This document shows, piece by piece, positions 52,508 through 61,095 of a stretch of DNA of 64,000 nucleotides (position 1 is the first letter of the stretch; each line of letters opens with the position of its first letter). The translations under genes and the position numbers were made by a program. Under the pieces are notes generated by a model. That model did not search any database. It had not been told where the DNA came from and saw only the letters and a list, made by a program, of their open reading frames with translations. Source of the DNA: Oligoflexus tunisiensis (lineage in GTDB: Bacteria; Bdellovibrionota_B; Oligoflexia; Oligoflexales; Oligoflexaceae); NCBI RefSeq assembly GCF_001748245.1, contig NZ_BDFO01000001.1, positions 7,492,346 to 7,556,345 of the forward strand, in the 5' to 3' direction.

Positions 52508-53881
52508 ATGGTCAAAAATCCTGTGGAGGACCTGGGATGGCGCACAGAACGTGAATCCATTCCTTTTGATCTTCCCAATCGCGTGAACAGTGACAGTCGC
52601 CGGATTGAAGCCGGCCAATGGTTTATGCCCATCCGTGGCGCAAATTTCGATGGTCATGACTTTATCCAGGCCTCTGTGGACAAGGGGGCGGCGGGATTCT
52701 TTTTTGAATCGCGGCTCCGCGAGCAGCTCCCGGCCGAGCTTCGCAAGCTGGGGATTGAAGTCCCGGATACGACCAAAGCCTTGCAGGATTTGGCCCGCTG
52801 GTGGCGTCAGGAAATCGGCTGCAAGGTCGTCGGCATTACCGGTTCGTCCGGCAAGACCACAGTCAAGGAGATGGCCGCCGCCATGCTGCATAGCATCGCG
52901 CCCACTCTGAAAACCGAAGGGAGTCTCAACAATGAGCTGGGCACTCCCCTCACCCTCTGCCGCCTGACACCGCTCCATCGCTTTGCTGTGATAGAAATGG
53001 GTGCACGGCACAAAGGGGATATCGAATTCCTATCGAAGATCGTCCTGCAGGATATCGGTGTGCTGCTTAACGTCGGCAGCGCGCATGTCGGTGAATTTGG
53101 AGGGCCGCTCAAGATTCTGGAAGCCAAGATGGAAATCGCGGCGGCTCCCACGGCCGTCTATTTCAAAGATGATGCCCGCATTGATGAAGCCATGAAAAGG
53201 CTGAAGAATAAGACTCTGGTGAGCTTCGGTCGCGATCCTTCCGCGGATGTGCAGCTGCTCGATACCGAACTCGATGGTCGCGGTCAGGTGCGCCTTCACT
53301 TTTCAATCCGTGGGCAAAAGCAGACGGTCACCTCGAATTTTTATCACAGCAGCTTTGCCATCAACGCTGCCACCTGTCTGGCGATCGGCGTGGCTTTGAA
53401 CCTTGATCCCAAAGCCTGTGCCGCCGGCCTGCAAACCTTTCAGGGCGTCAAAGGCCGCTTCAAGGTGCATGCGCTGCGGCATCAGCTTTTGATCGATGAC
53501 TCTTACAATGCGAATCCGGAAAGTATGAAGGCGGGGCTCAGCACATTGCGCGATGCTTATCGCCAACGGAAAACCTGCCTGATTCTCGGTGATATGTTGG
53601 AACTCGGCGACAGTTCGGAAAGCGCGCATCGCGCGGTCGGAGCCTTCTGTGCCCAGGAGATCAAGCCAGCCAAGCTTTTGACCGTAGGCCCCATGTCCCG
53701 CTGGATTGCCGAGGAAGCCATCCGCACGGGAATGCCGGCCGATCGCGTCGAACAGTTCGACCGCGTGGAACAGGTGATTGCCCAATTGCCCGCATTTTGG
53801 CCTGATACTGAGCTGCTTTACGTAAAAGCTTCGAAAGGTATAAGATTAGGTATAATCATCGATACCCTTCTCACTCCATAG
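52508..53881 (+). CDS. murF: UDP-MurNAc-tripeptide--D-Ala-D-Ala ligase
   Basis: A 457-residue Mur ligase that adds D-Ala-D-Ala to the peptidoglycan stem. The ATP loop GITGSSGKTTVKEM, the GSLNNELGTPLTL segment and the C-terminal DDSYNANPESMKAGL are typical of MurF. In other genomes murE comes between ftsI and murF; here the gap is only 15 bases, so MurE must be encoded elsewhere. AAGGAG precedes the ATG at moderate distance. Confidence 0.96.
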   Translation: MVKNPVEDLGWRTERESIPFDLPNRVNSDSRRIEAGQWFMPIRGANFDGHDFIQASVDKGAAGFFFESRLREQLPAELRKLGIEVPDTTKALQDLARWWRQEIGCKVVGITGSSGKTTVKEMAAAMLHSIAPTLKTEGSLNNELGTPLTLCRLTPLHRFAVIEMGARHKGDIEFLSKIVLQDIGVLLNVGSAHVGEFGGPLKILEAKMEIAAAPTAVYFKDDARIDEAMKRLKNKTLVSFGRDPSADVQLLDTELDGRGQVRLHFSIRGQKQTVTSNFYHSSFAINAATCLAIGVALNLDPKACAAGLQTFQGVKGRFKVHALRHQLLIDDSYNANPESMKAGLSTLRDAYRQRKTCLILGDMLELGDSSESAHRAVGAFCAQEIKPAKLLTVGPMSRWIAEEAIRTGMPADRVEQFDRVEQVIAQLPAFWPDTELLYVKASKGIRLGIIIDTLLTP

Positions 53882-53890
53882 GAAACCGCC

Positions 53891-54964
53891 TTGCTTTATC
53901 ACATCTTCCACAACCTGGCCGAGAGCCTCACGGTTTTTAATGTAACCCGTTACATTACCTTTCGCTCGATGGCGGCACTGCTGACTGCGCTGGGTATCAG
54001 TTTCATGTTCTCTCCCTGGTTTATTCGCAAACTCAAAAACAAACAGATCGGCCAACAGGTTCGCAATGATGGGCCGCAGTCGCACTTCTCCAAAGCCGGC
54101 ACGCCGACGATGGGTGGCGGATTGATTCTCGCTGCCACGTTGATTCCGGCTCTTTTGTGGATGGATTGGGTCAATCCGCATCTTTGGTTTGTCTGCATCG
54201 TGACCATGACGTATGGCCTTATTGGTTTTCTCGACGATTATCTGAAGGTGTCCAAGAAAAATACCAAAGGCCTCTCCGGAAAAAAGAAACTCGTCGGTCA
54301 ATGGGCAGTGGCGCTTCTGATCTGCACGGCGCATTTCTGGATCTATCGCAACGGCGAGCTGCATTTTCCCTTCTTCAAGGAATGGGTCATCGACCTCGGC
54401 TGGTTCTATATTCCCTTTGCCGCCTTCGTCATTGTCGGCGCCAGCAACGCCGTGAACCTTACCGATGGCCTGGATGGTCTCGCGATCGGGCCGGTGATGA
54501 CCACCGCGGCCTGCTTTGCCATCCTCGCCTATGTCGGCGGCAACATAAAATTCTCGGAATATCTGCAGCTGCATTATCTTAAGGATACGGGTGAACTGGC
54601 GATCTTCTGTGCCTGCCTGATCGGTGCTGGCATGGGTTTTCTCTGGTATAACACCTTCCCCGCTCAGGTTTTCATGGGTGATGTCGGGTCGCTGCCTTTG
54701 GGCGGAGCCCTGGGCGCCATCGCCGTGTTTACCAAGAATGAAATCCTGCTTGTCATCGTTGGTGGGATTTTTGTCATGGAAGCCTTGTCCGTCATTATCC
54801 AGGTCGGTAGCTTCAAACTGCGCGGCAAGCGCATTTTCCGCATGGCGCCGATTCACCACCACTTCGAATTGAAAGGCTGGCCGGAGCCACGGGTTATCGT
54901 TCGCTTCTGGATTATTTCGATCATTCTTGCCATTATCGGTCTCATGAGCCTGAAACTGCGCTGA
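53891..54964 (+). CDS. mraY: phospho-MurNAc-pentapeptide transferase
   Basis: A 357-residue polytopic membrane enzyme that makes lipid I. The family motifs are FLDDYLKVSKKNTKGL, NAVNLTDGLDGLAIGPV, FMGDVGSLPLGG and the HHHFELKGWPEPRV histidine loop. It starts at TTG (53891), with AGGAAA 5 bases upstream, 9 bases after the murF stop. About ten TM helices are visible. All active-site Asp residues appear intact. Confidence 0.96.
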   Translation: MLYHIFHNLAESLTVFNVTRYITFRSMAALLTALGISFMFSPWFIRKLKNKQIGQQVRNDGPQSHFSKAGTPTMGGGLILAATLIPALLWMDWVNPHLWFVCIVTMTYGLIGFLDDYLKVSKKNTKGLSGKKKLVGQWAVALLICTAHFWIYRNGELHFPFFKEWVIDLGWFYIPFAAFVIVGASNAVNLTDGLDGLAIGPVMTTAACFAILAYVGGNIKFSEYLQLHYLKDTGELAIFCACLIGAGMGFLWYNTFPAQVFMGDVGSLPLGGALGAIAVFTKNEILLVIVGGIFVMEALSVIIQVGSFKLRGKRIFRMAPIHHHFELKGWPEPRVIVRFWIISIILAIIGLMSLKLR

Positions 54965-54971
54965 GACGTAT

Positions 54972-56330
54972 ATGAACAAGACTTTGATTCTAGGGGCCGG
55001 ACGCTCGGCCCTGGGTGCTGCGAAGCTGCTTTTGCGCCAGGGACATCGCCCCCTGGTTTCTGACATAGCCGAGAAATTCCCTGAGATCGCTCAGGAGATT
55101 CGTGCCGACGGCGCGGATCTTGTGATCGGTCCGCAAACCCCGGAGCTCCTCACCGGCATTTCCCAGCTGGTCGTGAGTCCTGGCCTTTCCCCTGAGATTC
55201 CCATCCTTCAGGAAGCGCGCCGACGCGGTCTGCCGATCCTCAGTGAAATCGATCTGGCCCTCAAGGTCTTTGAAGGCACGGTCATGGGCGTGACCGGAAC
55301 CAATGGCAAGTCGACCACAACCACCCTGCTGGCCCATCTGCTCCAGGAACTTGGAAGCAAGGCCGAGGCCAGCGGCAACATCGGCATTGCCCCGAGTCTT
55401 CTTATCGCCGAGGACCGGGTGCCGGAAATTCTGGTGCTGGAACTCTCGTCCTATCAGCTCGACTTTTCCCAGCCCATTCGCAATCACTGCAGTCTTTTTA
55501 TGTCCTTTTCGCCTGATCATCTCGAACGCCATGGCACCATGGAAAATTATTTCAAGGCGAAGTGGAAACTGATGCTGGGCACGGTGGAAAGCGGCCGTCT
55601 GATTATGCCGCGGCGCATTGTGGAACAGGCCCATGCGTATGCTGTGCCCTTCCCCAAGGCTCCGATCACCCAGATCGTGGTTGATGCGGAAACACCATAC
55701 AAGGCTTATGGTCCTTCCCAGGTCGTGCATATCGATTCTCAAAAAGGGCTGGTGAGCGGCGACGGTTTTCCCCAGGCGGAAACGCTGCCGGCGGATCTCA
55801 GCTTTCATAATCAATTGAATGTTGTGGCTTCCATCCTGGCTGTGCGAAGTCTGGTCGAGGCCTCGTGGAAGGATCTCCTGCGCGGCGTGACCACTTATCA
55901 GTGGCTGCCCTACCGCTTTCAAAAAATCGGCAGCATCCAGGGGCATCCCGTCTTCAACGATAGCAAATCCACCAATGTGGAATCGACTCTGGTGGCCTTG
56001 CAGAGCATGCGCGTGCCGGCGCTCGTGCTGCTGGGCGGTCAACCCAAGGGCGAGTCCTTTGCGCCGATCGCCGCCCATCGCGACCGCATTGGAAAGCTGA
56101 TCGCCTTCGGTGCGGCCGGCCCTAAAATAGAGAGCGATCTCAAGGACTTGAATCCCATCGTTTTTCCCACTCTCAAGGCTGCGCTGGACGCAATCGTCGG
56201 CCTTGTTCGGCAACATCCCGCGCCGCTTGTCTTTTCTCCGGCCTGCGCGTCGTTTGATGAATTTAAAAACTTTGAGGAAAGGGGGGCCTTTTTCAATCAA
56301 AATTTGACCCCCCTGCTGGACAAGAGCTAG
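54972..56330 (+). CDS. murD: UDP-MurNAc-alanine--D-glutamate ligase
   Basis: A 452-residue Mur ligase that adds D-Glu to UDP-MurNAc-Ala. The N-terminus LGAGRSALGAAKLLLRQGH, the ATP loop GVTGTNGKSTTTTLLA and the C-terminal FNDSKSTNVESTLVAL, LLGGQPKGESF and SPACASFDEF are family markers. It follows mraY by 7 bases and leads to ftsW after 54 bases. MurE and MurC functions remain separate genes. Confidence 0.96.
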   Translation: MNKTLILGAGRSALGAAKLLLRQGHRPLVSDIAEKFPEIAQEIRADGADLVIGPQTPELLTGISQLVVSPGLSPEIPILQEARRRGLPILSEIDLALKVFEGTVMGVTGTNGKSTTTTLLAHLLQELGSKAEASGNIGIAPSLLIAEDRVPEILVLELSSYQLDFSQPIRNHCSLFMSFSPDHLERHGTMENYFKAKWKLMLGTVESGRLIMPRRIVEQAHAYAVPFPKAPITQIVVDAETPYKAYGPSQVVHIDSQKGLVSGDGFPQAETLPADLSFHNQLNVVASILAVRSLVEASWKDLLRGVTTYQWLPYRFQKIGSIQGHPVFNDSKSTNVESTLVALQSMRVPALVLLGGQPKGESFAPIAAHRDRIGKLIAFGAAGPKIESDLKDLNPIVFPTLKAALDAIVGLVRQHPAPLVFSPACASFDEFKNFEERGAFFNQNLTPLLDKS

Positions 56331-56384
56331 GGCAAAAGAAACAATAGAAGGATGTGACCATGCCGTGGAGATGAGGAGAATTTC

Positions 56385-57506
56385 ATGGAAACACCTTCTG
56401 CCGCTGAAGGTCGATTCTATCGCAACGCCCTGCTCTTCACCGCCTTCCTTCTGACCGCGCTGGGTCTCCTCGCGATTTACACCTCGTCGAGCATCCCGGC
56501 CGAGATCAAGTTCCACGACACCCTCTTTTTCGTGCGCAAACAATTTGTGCTGGCCGCGCTGGGTTTTGGCATGATCATGCTGCTCCAGACCATGCCCCTG
56601 CGCTGGATCGAAATGCTGACCCTGCCCCTCGTGGCGCTATCCGCCCTTCTGATTTTGTTTACGCTGATTCCCGGACTGCAGCATAAGGCCAACGGCGCCT
56701 CCCGGTGGGTGCGTCTCGCCTGGTTCACCTTTCAACCCTCGGAGTTGGGCAAGGTTGCGCTGATCCTGTTTCTGGCGCGCAATCTCAGCCGACCGTCCGC
56801 CCGTATTGATAAACGTCCGATAGCCATCCTGCCCAACCTCGGTGTTTTAAGTGCTTTTGTCCTGCTCCTCATGCTGCAACCTGACTTTGGTTCCACCGTG
56901 GTTTATGTCGTGATCACCATGCTCATGCTGTTTGTTGCGGGTCTTCCCCTGCGTTATATCATCACAGCCTTTTGTCTGGGCGTGCTGGGAGTCGTTGCTG
57001 CCATCCTGCATGCACCCTATCGCCTGGCGCGAATTACCAGTTTTCTGGATCCCTGGGAATCCATACGGACCGGTGGCTTTCAAATTGTGCAAAGTTATTT
57101 GGGCTTTCACAACGGGGGCCTTTTGGGCGTCGGCCTTGGGGAGTCCCGGCAGAAGCTCTTCTTTCTGCCGGAAGCGCATACCGATTTTATCCTTTCGGTG
57201 ATCGGCGAAGAAACCGGTCTGCTGGGCGTCTTCCTTGTGCTTTCCTGCTTTGCATACATTGCGTGGCTCGGCTTGCGCATCACGACCATGCAGAATGAGA
57301 CCTACCGAAAATTCCTCGCGATGGGACTAAGCTCTTTAATTTCCATCCAGGCTATCGTAAATATGGGAGTCGCCATGGGTCTTTTGCCGACGAAAGGAAT
57401 GCCCCTCCCCTTCGTCAGCTATGGATCGAGCTCTCTTCTCAGCTTTTTGCTGATGGTGGGAATCCTCGCCCGGCTCGCCAAGGTTGCTCCCAGCCGCGCA
57501 GGCTGA
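56385..57506 (+). CDS. ftsW: septal peptidoglycan glycosyltransferase FtsW
   Basis: A 373-residue SEDS-family polymerase, with about ten TM helices. Typical segments include FQPSELGKVALILFLA, LMLQPDFGSTVVY, EAHTDFILSVIGEETGLLG and KGMPLPFVSYGSSSLL. It works with FtsI to polymerise septal glycan. murG normally follows ftsW but here murC comes next; the FtsW end overlaps an upstream extension of the murC frame. GAGGAG precedes the ATG. Confidence 0.94.
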   Translation: METPSAAEGRFYRNALLFTAFLLTALGLLAIYTSSSIPAEIKFHDTLFFVRKQFVLAALGFGMIMLLQTMPLRWIEMLTLPLVALSALLILFTLIPGLQHKANGASRWVRLAWFTFQPSELGKVALILFLARNLSRPSARIDKRPIAILPNLGVLSAFVLLLMLQPDFGSTVVYVVITMLMLFVAGLPLRYIITAFCLGVLGVVAAILHAPYRLARITSFLDPWESIRTGGFQIVQSYLGFHNGGLLGVGLGESRQKLFFLPEAHTDFILSVIGEETGLLGVFLVLSCFAYIAWLGLRITTMQNETYRKFLAMGLSSLISIQAIVNMGVAMGLLPTKGMPLPFVSYGSSSLLSFLLMVGILARLAKVAPSRAG

Positions 57507-57597
57507 AACTCCTTTGCACCCGCTGAACCTGGCGACCAACCTGGGCGGTAGGGACTGCCTTGCAACCTGTTCTTTCCATGCGACTGAGTTGAACAAA

Positions 57598-58998
57598 ATG
57601 AAAGACGTATCCCCAAGGCTTGTGCATTTCATAGGGATCGGTGGGACCGGCATGCGACCTTTGGCGGAAATAGCTTTGTCTCAAGGCTATCAGGTCAGCG
57701 GTTCCGATCAGAATCAATCAAGCAGTACAGATGAGCTGGTGGCCCGTGGGGCCCGTGTCACCATCGGTCACCGCGCGGACGCCATTCCCTCGGGTCCGGT
57801 TCGCATCGTGGCCTCGACCGCCATCAAAGGAGCCAACCCCGAGGTGGCCGAGGCGCAAAGGCTGGGTTTACCCATCCTGCATCGCTCCGAGTTTTTGCAT
57901 GAGCTGATGAGCCGTTTCAAACCCATCTGCATCAGCGGCACGCATGGCAAGACCTCAACCACGGCAATGGTCGCTTTCATGTTGCGGGAGATGGGTCTGG
58001 ATCCGACCGCGGCGATCGGTGGGGAACTCGTCGGTACGAACAGCTATTCCATGAATGGTTCCGGGCCGTGGTTTGTGGCCGAATGCGATGAGTCCGATGG
58101 CAGCTTTCTGCGCTACGAGCCTTACCTTAGTATCATCACCAATATTGACCTCGATCATCTCGATTACTATCAGGACCTCGAAGGCCTGAAGCGGGGCTTT
58201 CTCACTTTTGTGAACAGAACCCAGGCGGACGGCTGGGCGATCTTCGGCTGGGATAACCACGCGGCTCGCGAGGTGGCGCATGAGTTTGCCGGTCAGCGTC
58301 TGACCTTTGGAACCCGTATTGGAGCAGAGGTTCGTGGCCTGAATTTCAAGAGCCATGGTGCGGTCGCCGACTACGAGGCGGTGGTCGATAAAATTTTGAT
58401 AAAAGGCAGCGCGCCGGTGGTGGGTCGCCACAATCTCCAGAACATACTCTGCTGCCTTGCCGTCGCCAAGGCCCTGGATCTTGATTTGCCGAAAGCCGCT
58501 GCGGCCCTTGCGCGTTATCCGGGTGTGAAGCGGCGCTTTTCGCTCGTTGCCGAAATCGATGGCGTCAAAATATTTGACGACTATGCCCACAATCCTGGAA
58601 AAATTCAGTCATGTATTGAAGGTGCACGCGAAGCGTTTCCGAATGAGCGACTGATTGTTATCTTTCAGCCCCACCGATACTCGCGACTGGAAACTATGTA
58701 TAATGAACTCATGGCTTCTTTTGCAGCGGCGGACGAAGTGCTTATCATGCCTGTGTATGCCGCCGGTGAGTCGACCGACAAGGATTTTTCCCCCAGTATC
58801 CTGGCGGAAGACCTGAGTCGCGTCAGCCAGGTGAAAGCCCAGCCATACAGCACCGAGACCCTGAATAAACTTTTGCAAAGCCCGCGTCGGCCAACGGTTC
58901 TGATCACCGTTGGTGCCGGCGATGTTTCGCAGTTGAGTCAGCAATGGAAGGATGCTCTCCATGAGCAAAAGACGGCGCAGGAAAGGACTCCTCGATAG
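57598..58998 (+). CDS. murC: UDP-MurNAc--L-alanine ligase
   Basis: A 466-residue Mur ligase that adds L-Ala to UDP-MurNAc. The N-terminus FIGIGGTGMRPLAEIALSQG, the ATP loop SGTHGKTSTTAMVA, the DECDESDGSFL-like acceptor loop and the C-terminal DDYAHNPGKIQSC mark MurC. The ATG at 57598 has no strong ribosome-binding site; the frame also extends upstream to 57484 inside ftsW, so coupled translation from there is possible. murB, its normal neighbour, is absent. It overlaps ftsQ by 38 bases. Confidence 0.95.
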   Translation: MKDVSPRLVHFIGIGGTGMRPLAEIALSQGYQVSGSDQNQSSSTDELVARGARVTIGHRADAIPSGPVRIVASTAIKGANPEVAEAQRLGLPILHRSEFLHELMSRFKPICISGTHGKTSTTAMVAFMLREMGLDPTAAIGGELVGTNSYSMNGSGPWFVAECDESDGSFLRYEPYLSIITNIDLDHLDYYQDLEGLKRGFLTFVNRTQADGWAIFGWDNHAAREVAHEFAGQRLTFGTRIGAEVRGLNFKSHGAVADYEAVVDKILIKGSAPVVGRHNLQNILCCLAVAKALDLDLPKAAAALARYPGVKRRFSLVAEIDGVKIFDDYAHNPGKIQSCIEGAREAFPNERLIVIFQPHRYSRLETMYNELMASFAAADEVLIMPVYAAGESTDKDFSPSILAEDLSRVSQVKAQPYSTETLNKLLQSPRRPTVLITVGAGDVSQLSQQWKDALHEQKTAQERTPR

Positions 58999-59788
58999 TC
59001 AAAAACTCAAGCGACGTTATCGCCTTCTGCCCGTATTGAAAAAACTTCTTCCGCCGGTGCTTGTGTTGGCCGGCGGCGTCGGATTCAGCCTCTGGCTCAA
59101 GCCCCGTCTCGCCTCCTCCGGTTTTGATTTTCTCAGGAACGATGAAAGGCCTGAGCTTCAGGTCCTTGCAAGCATCGGCGTGGAGGATGAGGCACCGATT
59201 CGCGAAGCCTATGGTCAGCTCTCCGCCATCCATGGTGATTCTCTCCCACAGTTTGCCGAACGCTTGCATCAAAAGATGGGACTGCGCTCCATCACCTTGA
59301 TCCGCACGGCCCCGGAGCGTCTCGCGATAGGTACAGAACCTTTCGCGGCCGCCATGATCGTCGAACTTGATCGTCGTCGTTTTGCGACGACCGATGGCAT
59401 CATCTTTGGTGAACTCAGCGAAGGTCAGGTCTCGCCGCTCCCGGTGCTCAAGGGTTTGAACCGTCGGCAGAACATGACACGAACAGCCAATGGAACCTTT
59501 CGTGTCAGCGCTGGCAATCAGAAGATTATCAACGAGGCCCTTCTCGCCATCCAGGAAGGAAGCAAGTATAATATAAAGTATCGCAGCCTTGTTTATGATG
59601 ATTTTCGCGGAATCAGTGGTGATCTTGAAGCCTCAAATTACCGGGTGACACTCGGTTTTAAACCCTACTCCAACAAATATATGAAGCTCGAAAAGATCAT
59701 TATCAGCTTGAAAGAGCGCGGCCTTTCATCGGCGATGATTGAAGTTGATTACAAAGGCAAAGCCTTCGTCAAAGAGAGTGTACTCTAG
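58961..59788 (+). CDS. ftsQ: cell-division protein FtsQ
   Basis: A 275-residue single-pass division protein: highly basic cytoplasmic N-terminus (KRRRRKG), TM near residues 30-47 (PPVLVLAGGVGFSLWLK), and a periplasmic part with a POTRA-like domain followed by a beta-domain. The call rests on size, topology and position between murC and ftsA; sequence identity to FtsQ is low. The ATG at 58961 is preferred because GGAAGG lies 9 bases upstream, while the ATG at 58952 is right next to it. Confidence 0.8.
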   Translation: MSKRRRRKGLLDSQKLKRRYRLLPVLKKLLPPVLVLAGGVGFSLWLKPRLASSGFDFLRNDERPELQVLASIGVEDEAPIREAYGQLSAIHGDSLPQFAERLHQKMGLRSITLIRTAPERLAIGTEPFAAAMIVELDRRRFATTDGIIFGELSEGQVSPLPVLKGLNRRQNMTRTANGTFRVSAGNQKIINEALLAIQEGSKYNIKYRSLVYDDFRGISGDLEASNYRVTLGFKPYSNKYMKLEKIIISLKERGLSSAMIEVDYKGKAFVKESVL

Positions 59789-59803
59789 ACATTAGGAAAT
59801 ACC

Positions 59804-60982
59804 GTGCAATCCAAGCAACTTTTTGCCCTCGATCTTGGGACAACGAAATTTTGCATCGCTGCTTTGATCTGGGGATCAGGGGCTCCGAAGCTGGAACTGG
59901 TCGAGGTTCCAGCGGACGGTATGCATCGGGGCATGGTATCGGATTTTTCCAAAGCTGAGCGTTGCCTGAAAGAACTCATCGAGAAAGCGGAAAAGCAACT
60001 CAATGTTTTGATCGACAGGATCATCGTCGGCGTCGCCGGCAGTCACCTGCGCAGCACGATCGTCGAGCATACTTTGACCATTCCGCATCAGCCCATCCAA
60101 ACAAGACATCTGAAGCGGCTTCTCGAGGAAGTGGAAATCAAGGCGGAAACACCTTTCCGTGAACTTCTGCACTGTGTGCCCATCGCTTATCGGATTGATG
60201 CGCGCGAGGAAACTAACAATCCCGTGGGTTTTACCGCATCCAATCTCAGCGGACGTTACTTTGCCATTGATGCCGACAAGGATTATCTGCGGGATATCAT
60301 CCGTGTCTGCAATGCCAATGGTCTTGAGGTTCTGCGTCTTTTCTCGGAGCCGTTCGCTTCGGCTTCGGTCTGCGTGGCGGATGAAGCCAAACAGCTCGGC
60401 CTTGCCATCGCCGACATCGGTGGCGGCACCACGGATGGCGTCATCTTTCAGAATGGAAAACCAGTCAAGGCCTTCACGATCAATATTGCAGGATCGATGA
60501 TGACCCGCGATCTGGCCGTGGGTTTGAATGTGAGTATACCGGAAGCGGAACAGTTGAAACATGCCTATGGGTTGAAATACTACGATACACCGAAGGAACT
60601 CAGGCATCAGCTTGATCCTCTGGCCAAGAAGGTTTTCATTGTGCTGGGCTCGCGCATTCATGAACTGGGCGCGCATCTGGCCAATGATCTTTTGGAATTC
60701 CGGGGGCAGCTGGGCGCCGGAATTTTGCTGACCGGTGGTGGATCGCAGGTGATTGGGATCGACCGCTTCCTGGCGGATCGCTTCAAAGTTCAGGTGAAAG
60801 TCGCCCCTCCGCAACTCTCAGTGGATCAAATGGGTCTTGGCATTCACACGACGCGTCACGCCACAGCGTTGGGTCTTCTCAATTTGGAACTCGGTCGTCG
60901 CGTGAGCGCACAGCAGATGAATGGTTCATGGTCGCGTCGTTACCTCGACCAGTTTGTGAACTGGATTCGCGAACTGTCCTGA
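59804..60982 (+). CDS. ftsA: cell-division actin-like protein FtsA
   Basis: A 392-residue actin-fold protein that tethers FtsZ to the membrane. Markers are ALDLGTTKFCIAAL, the 1C-domain region GVAGSHLRS, ADIGGGTTDGVIF, ILLTGGGSQVIG and a C-terminal amphipathic helix (SRRYLDQFVNWIRELS) that would bind the membrane. GTG start with AGGAAA ahead. The ftsZ promoter begins 18 bases after its stop. Confidence 0.95.
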   Translation: MQSKQLFALDLGTTKFCIAALIWGSGAPKLELVEVPADGMHRGMVSDFSKAERCLKELIEKAEKQLNVLIDRIIVGVAGSHLRSTIVEHTLTIPHQPIQTRHLKRLLEEVEIKAETPFRELLHCVPIAYRIDAREETNNPVGFTASNLSGRYFAIDADKDYLRDIIRVCNANGLEVLRLFSEPFASASVCVADEAKQLGLAIADIGGGTTDGVIFQNGKPVKAFTINIAGSMMTRDLAVGLNVSIPEAEQLKHAYGLKYYDTPKELRHQLDPLAKKVFIVLGSRIHELGAHLANDLLEFRGQLGAGILLTGGGSQVIGIDRFLADRFKVQVKVAPPQLSVDQMGLGIHTTRHATALGLLNLELGRRVSAQQMNGSWSRRYLDQFVNWIRELS

Positions 60983-61000
60983 AGCGAAGCGGTCAAAAAT

Positions 61001-61030
61001 TTGACAGTCAGCCGCGTTCCTCTCTATAAT
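61001..61030 (+). promoter_or_regulatory. consensus sigma70 promoter of ftsZ
   Basis: TTGACA (61001-61006) and TATAAT (61025-61030), both perfect consensus hexamers, are separated by 18 bases. They lie in the ftsA-ftsZ gap, 65 bases before the ftsZ start, so ftsZ can be expressed independently of the upstream dcw genes. Confidence 0.88.
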
Positions 61031-61095
61031 TTTCTTAGTCCATCCTATCCAAATAAAATTTCACAGCCTCGATGAAGGTCGCGAAGGAGTTTCTC

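Noticed and set aside
54990..56543. 517-codon open frame on the minus strand
   Set aside because: Antisense to murD, which has unmistakable Mur-ligase motifs.
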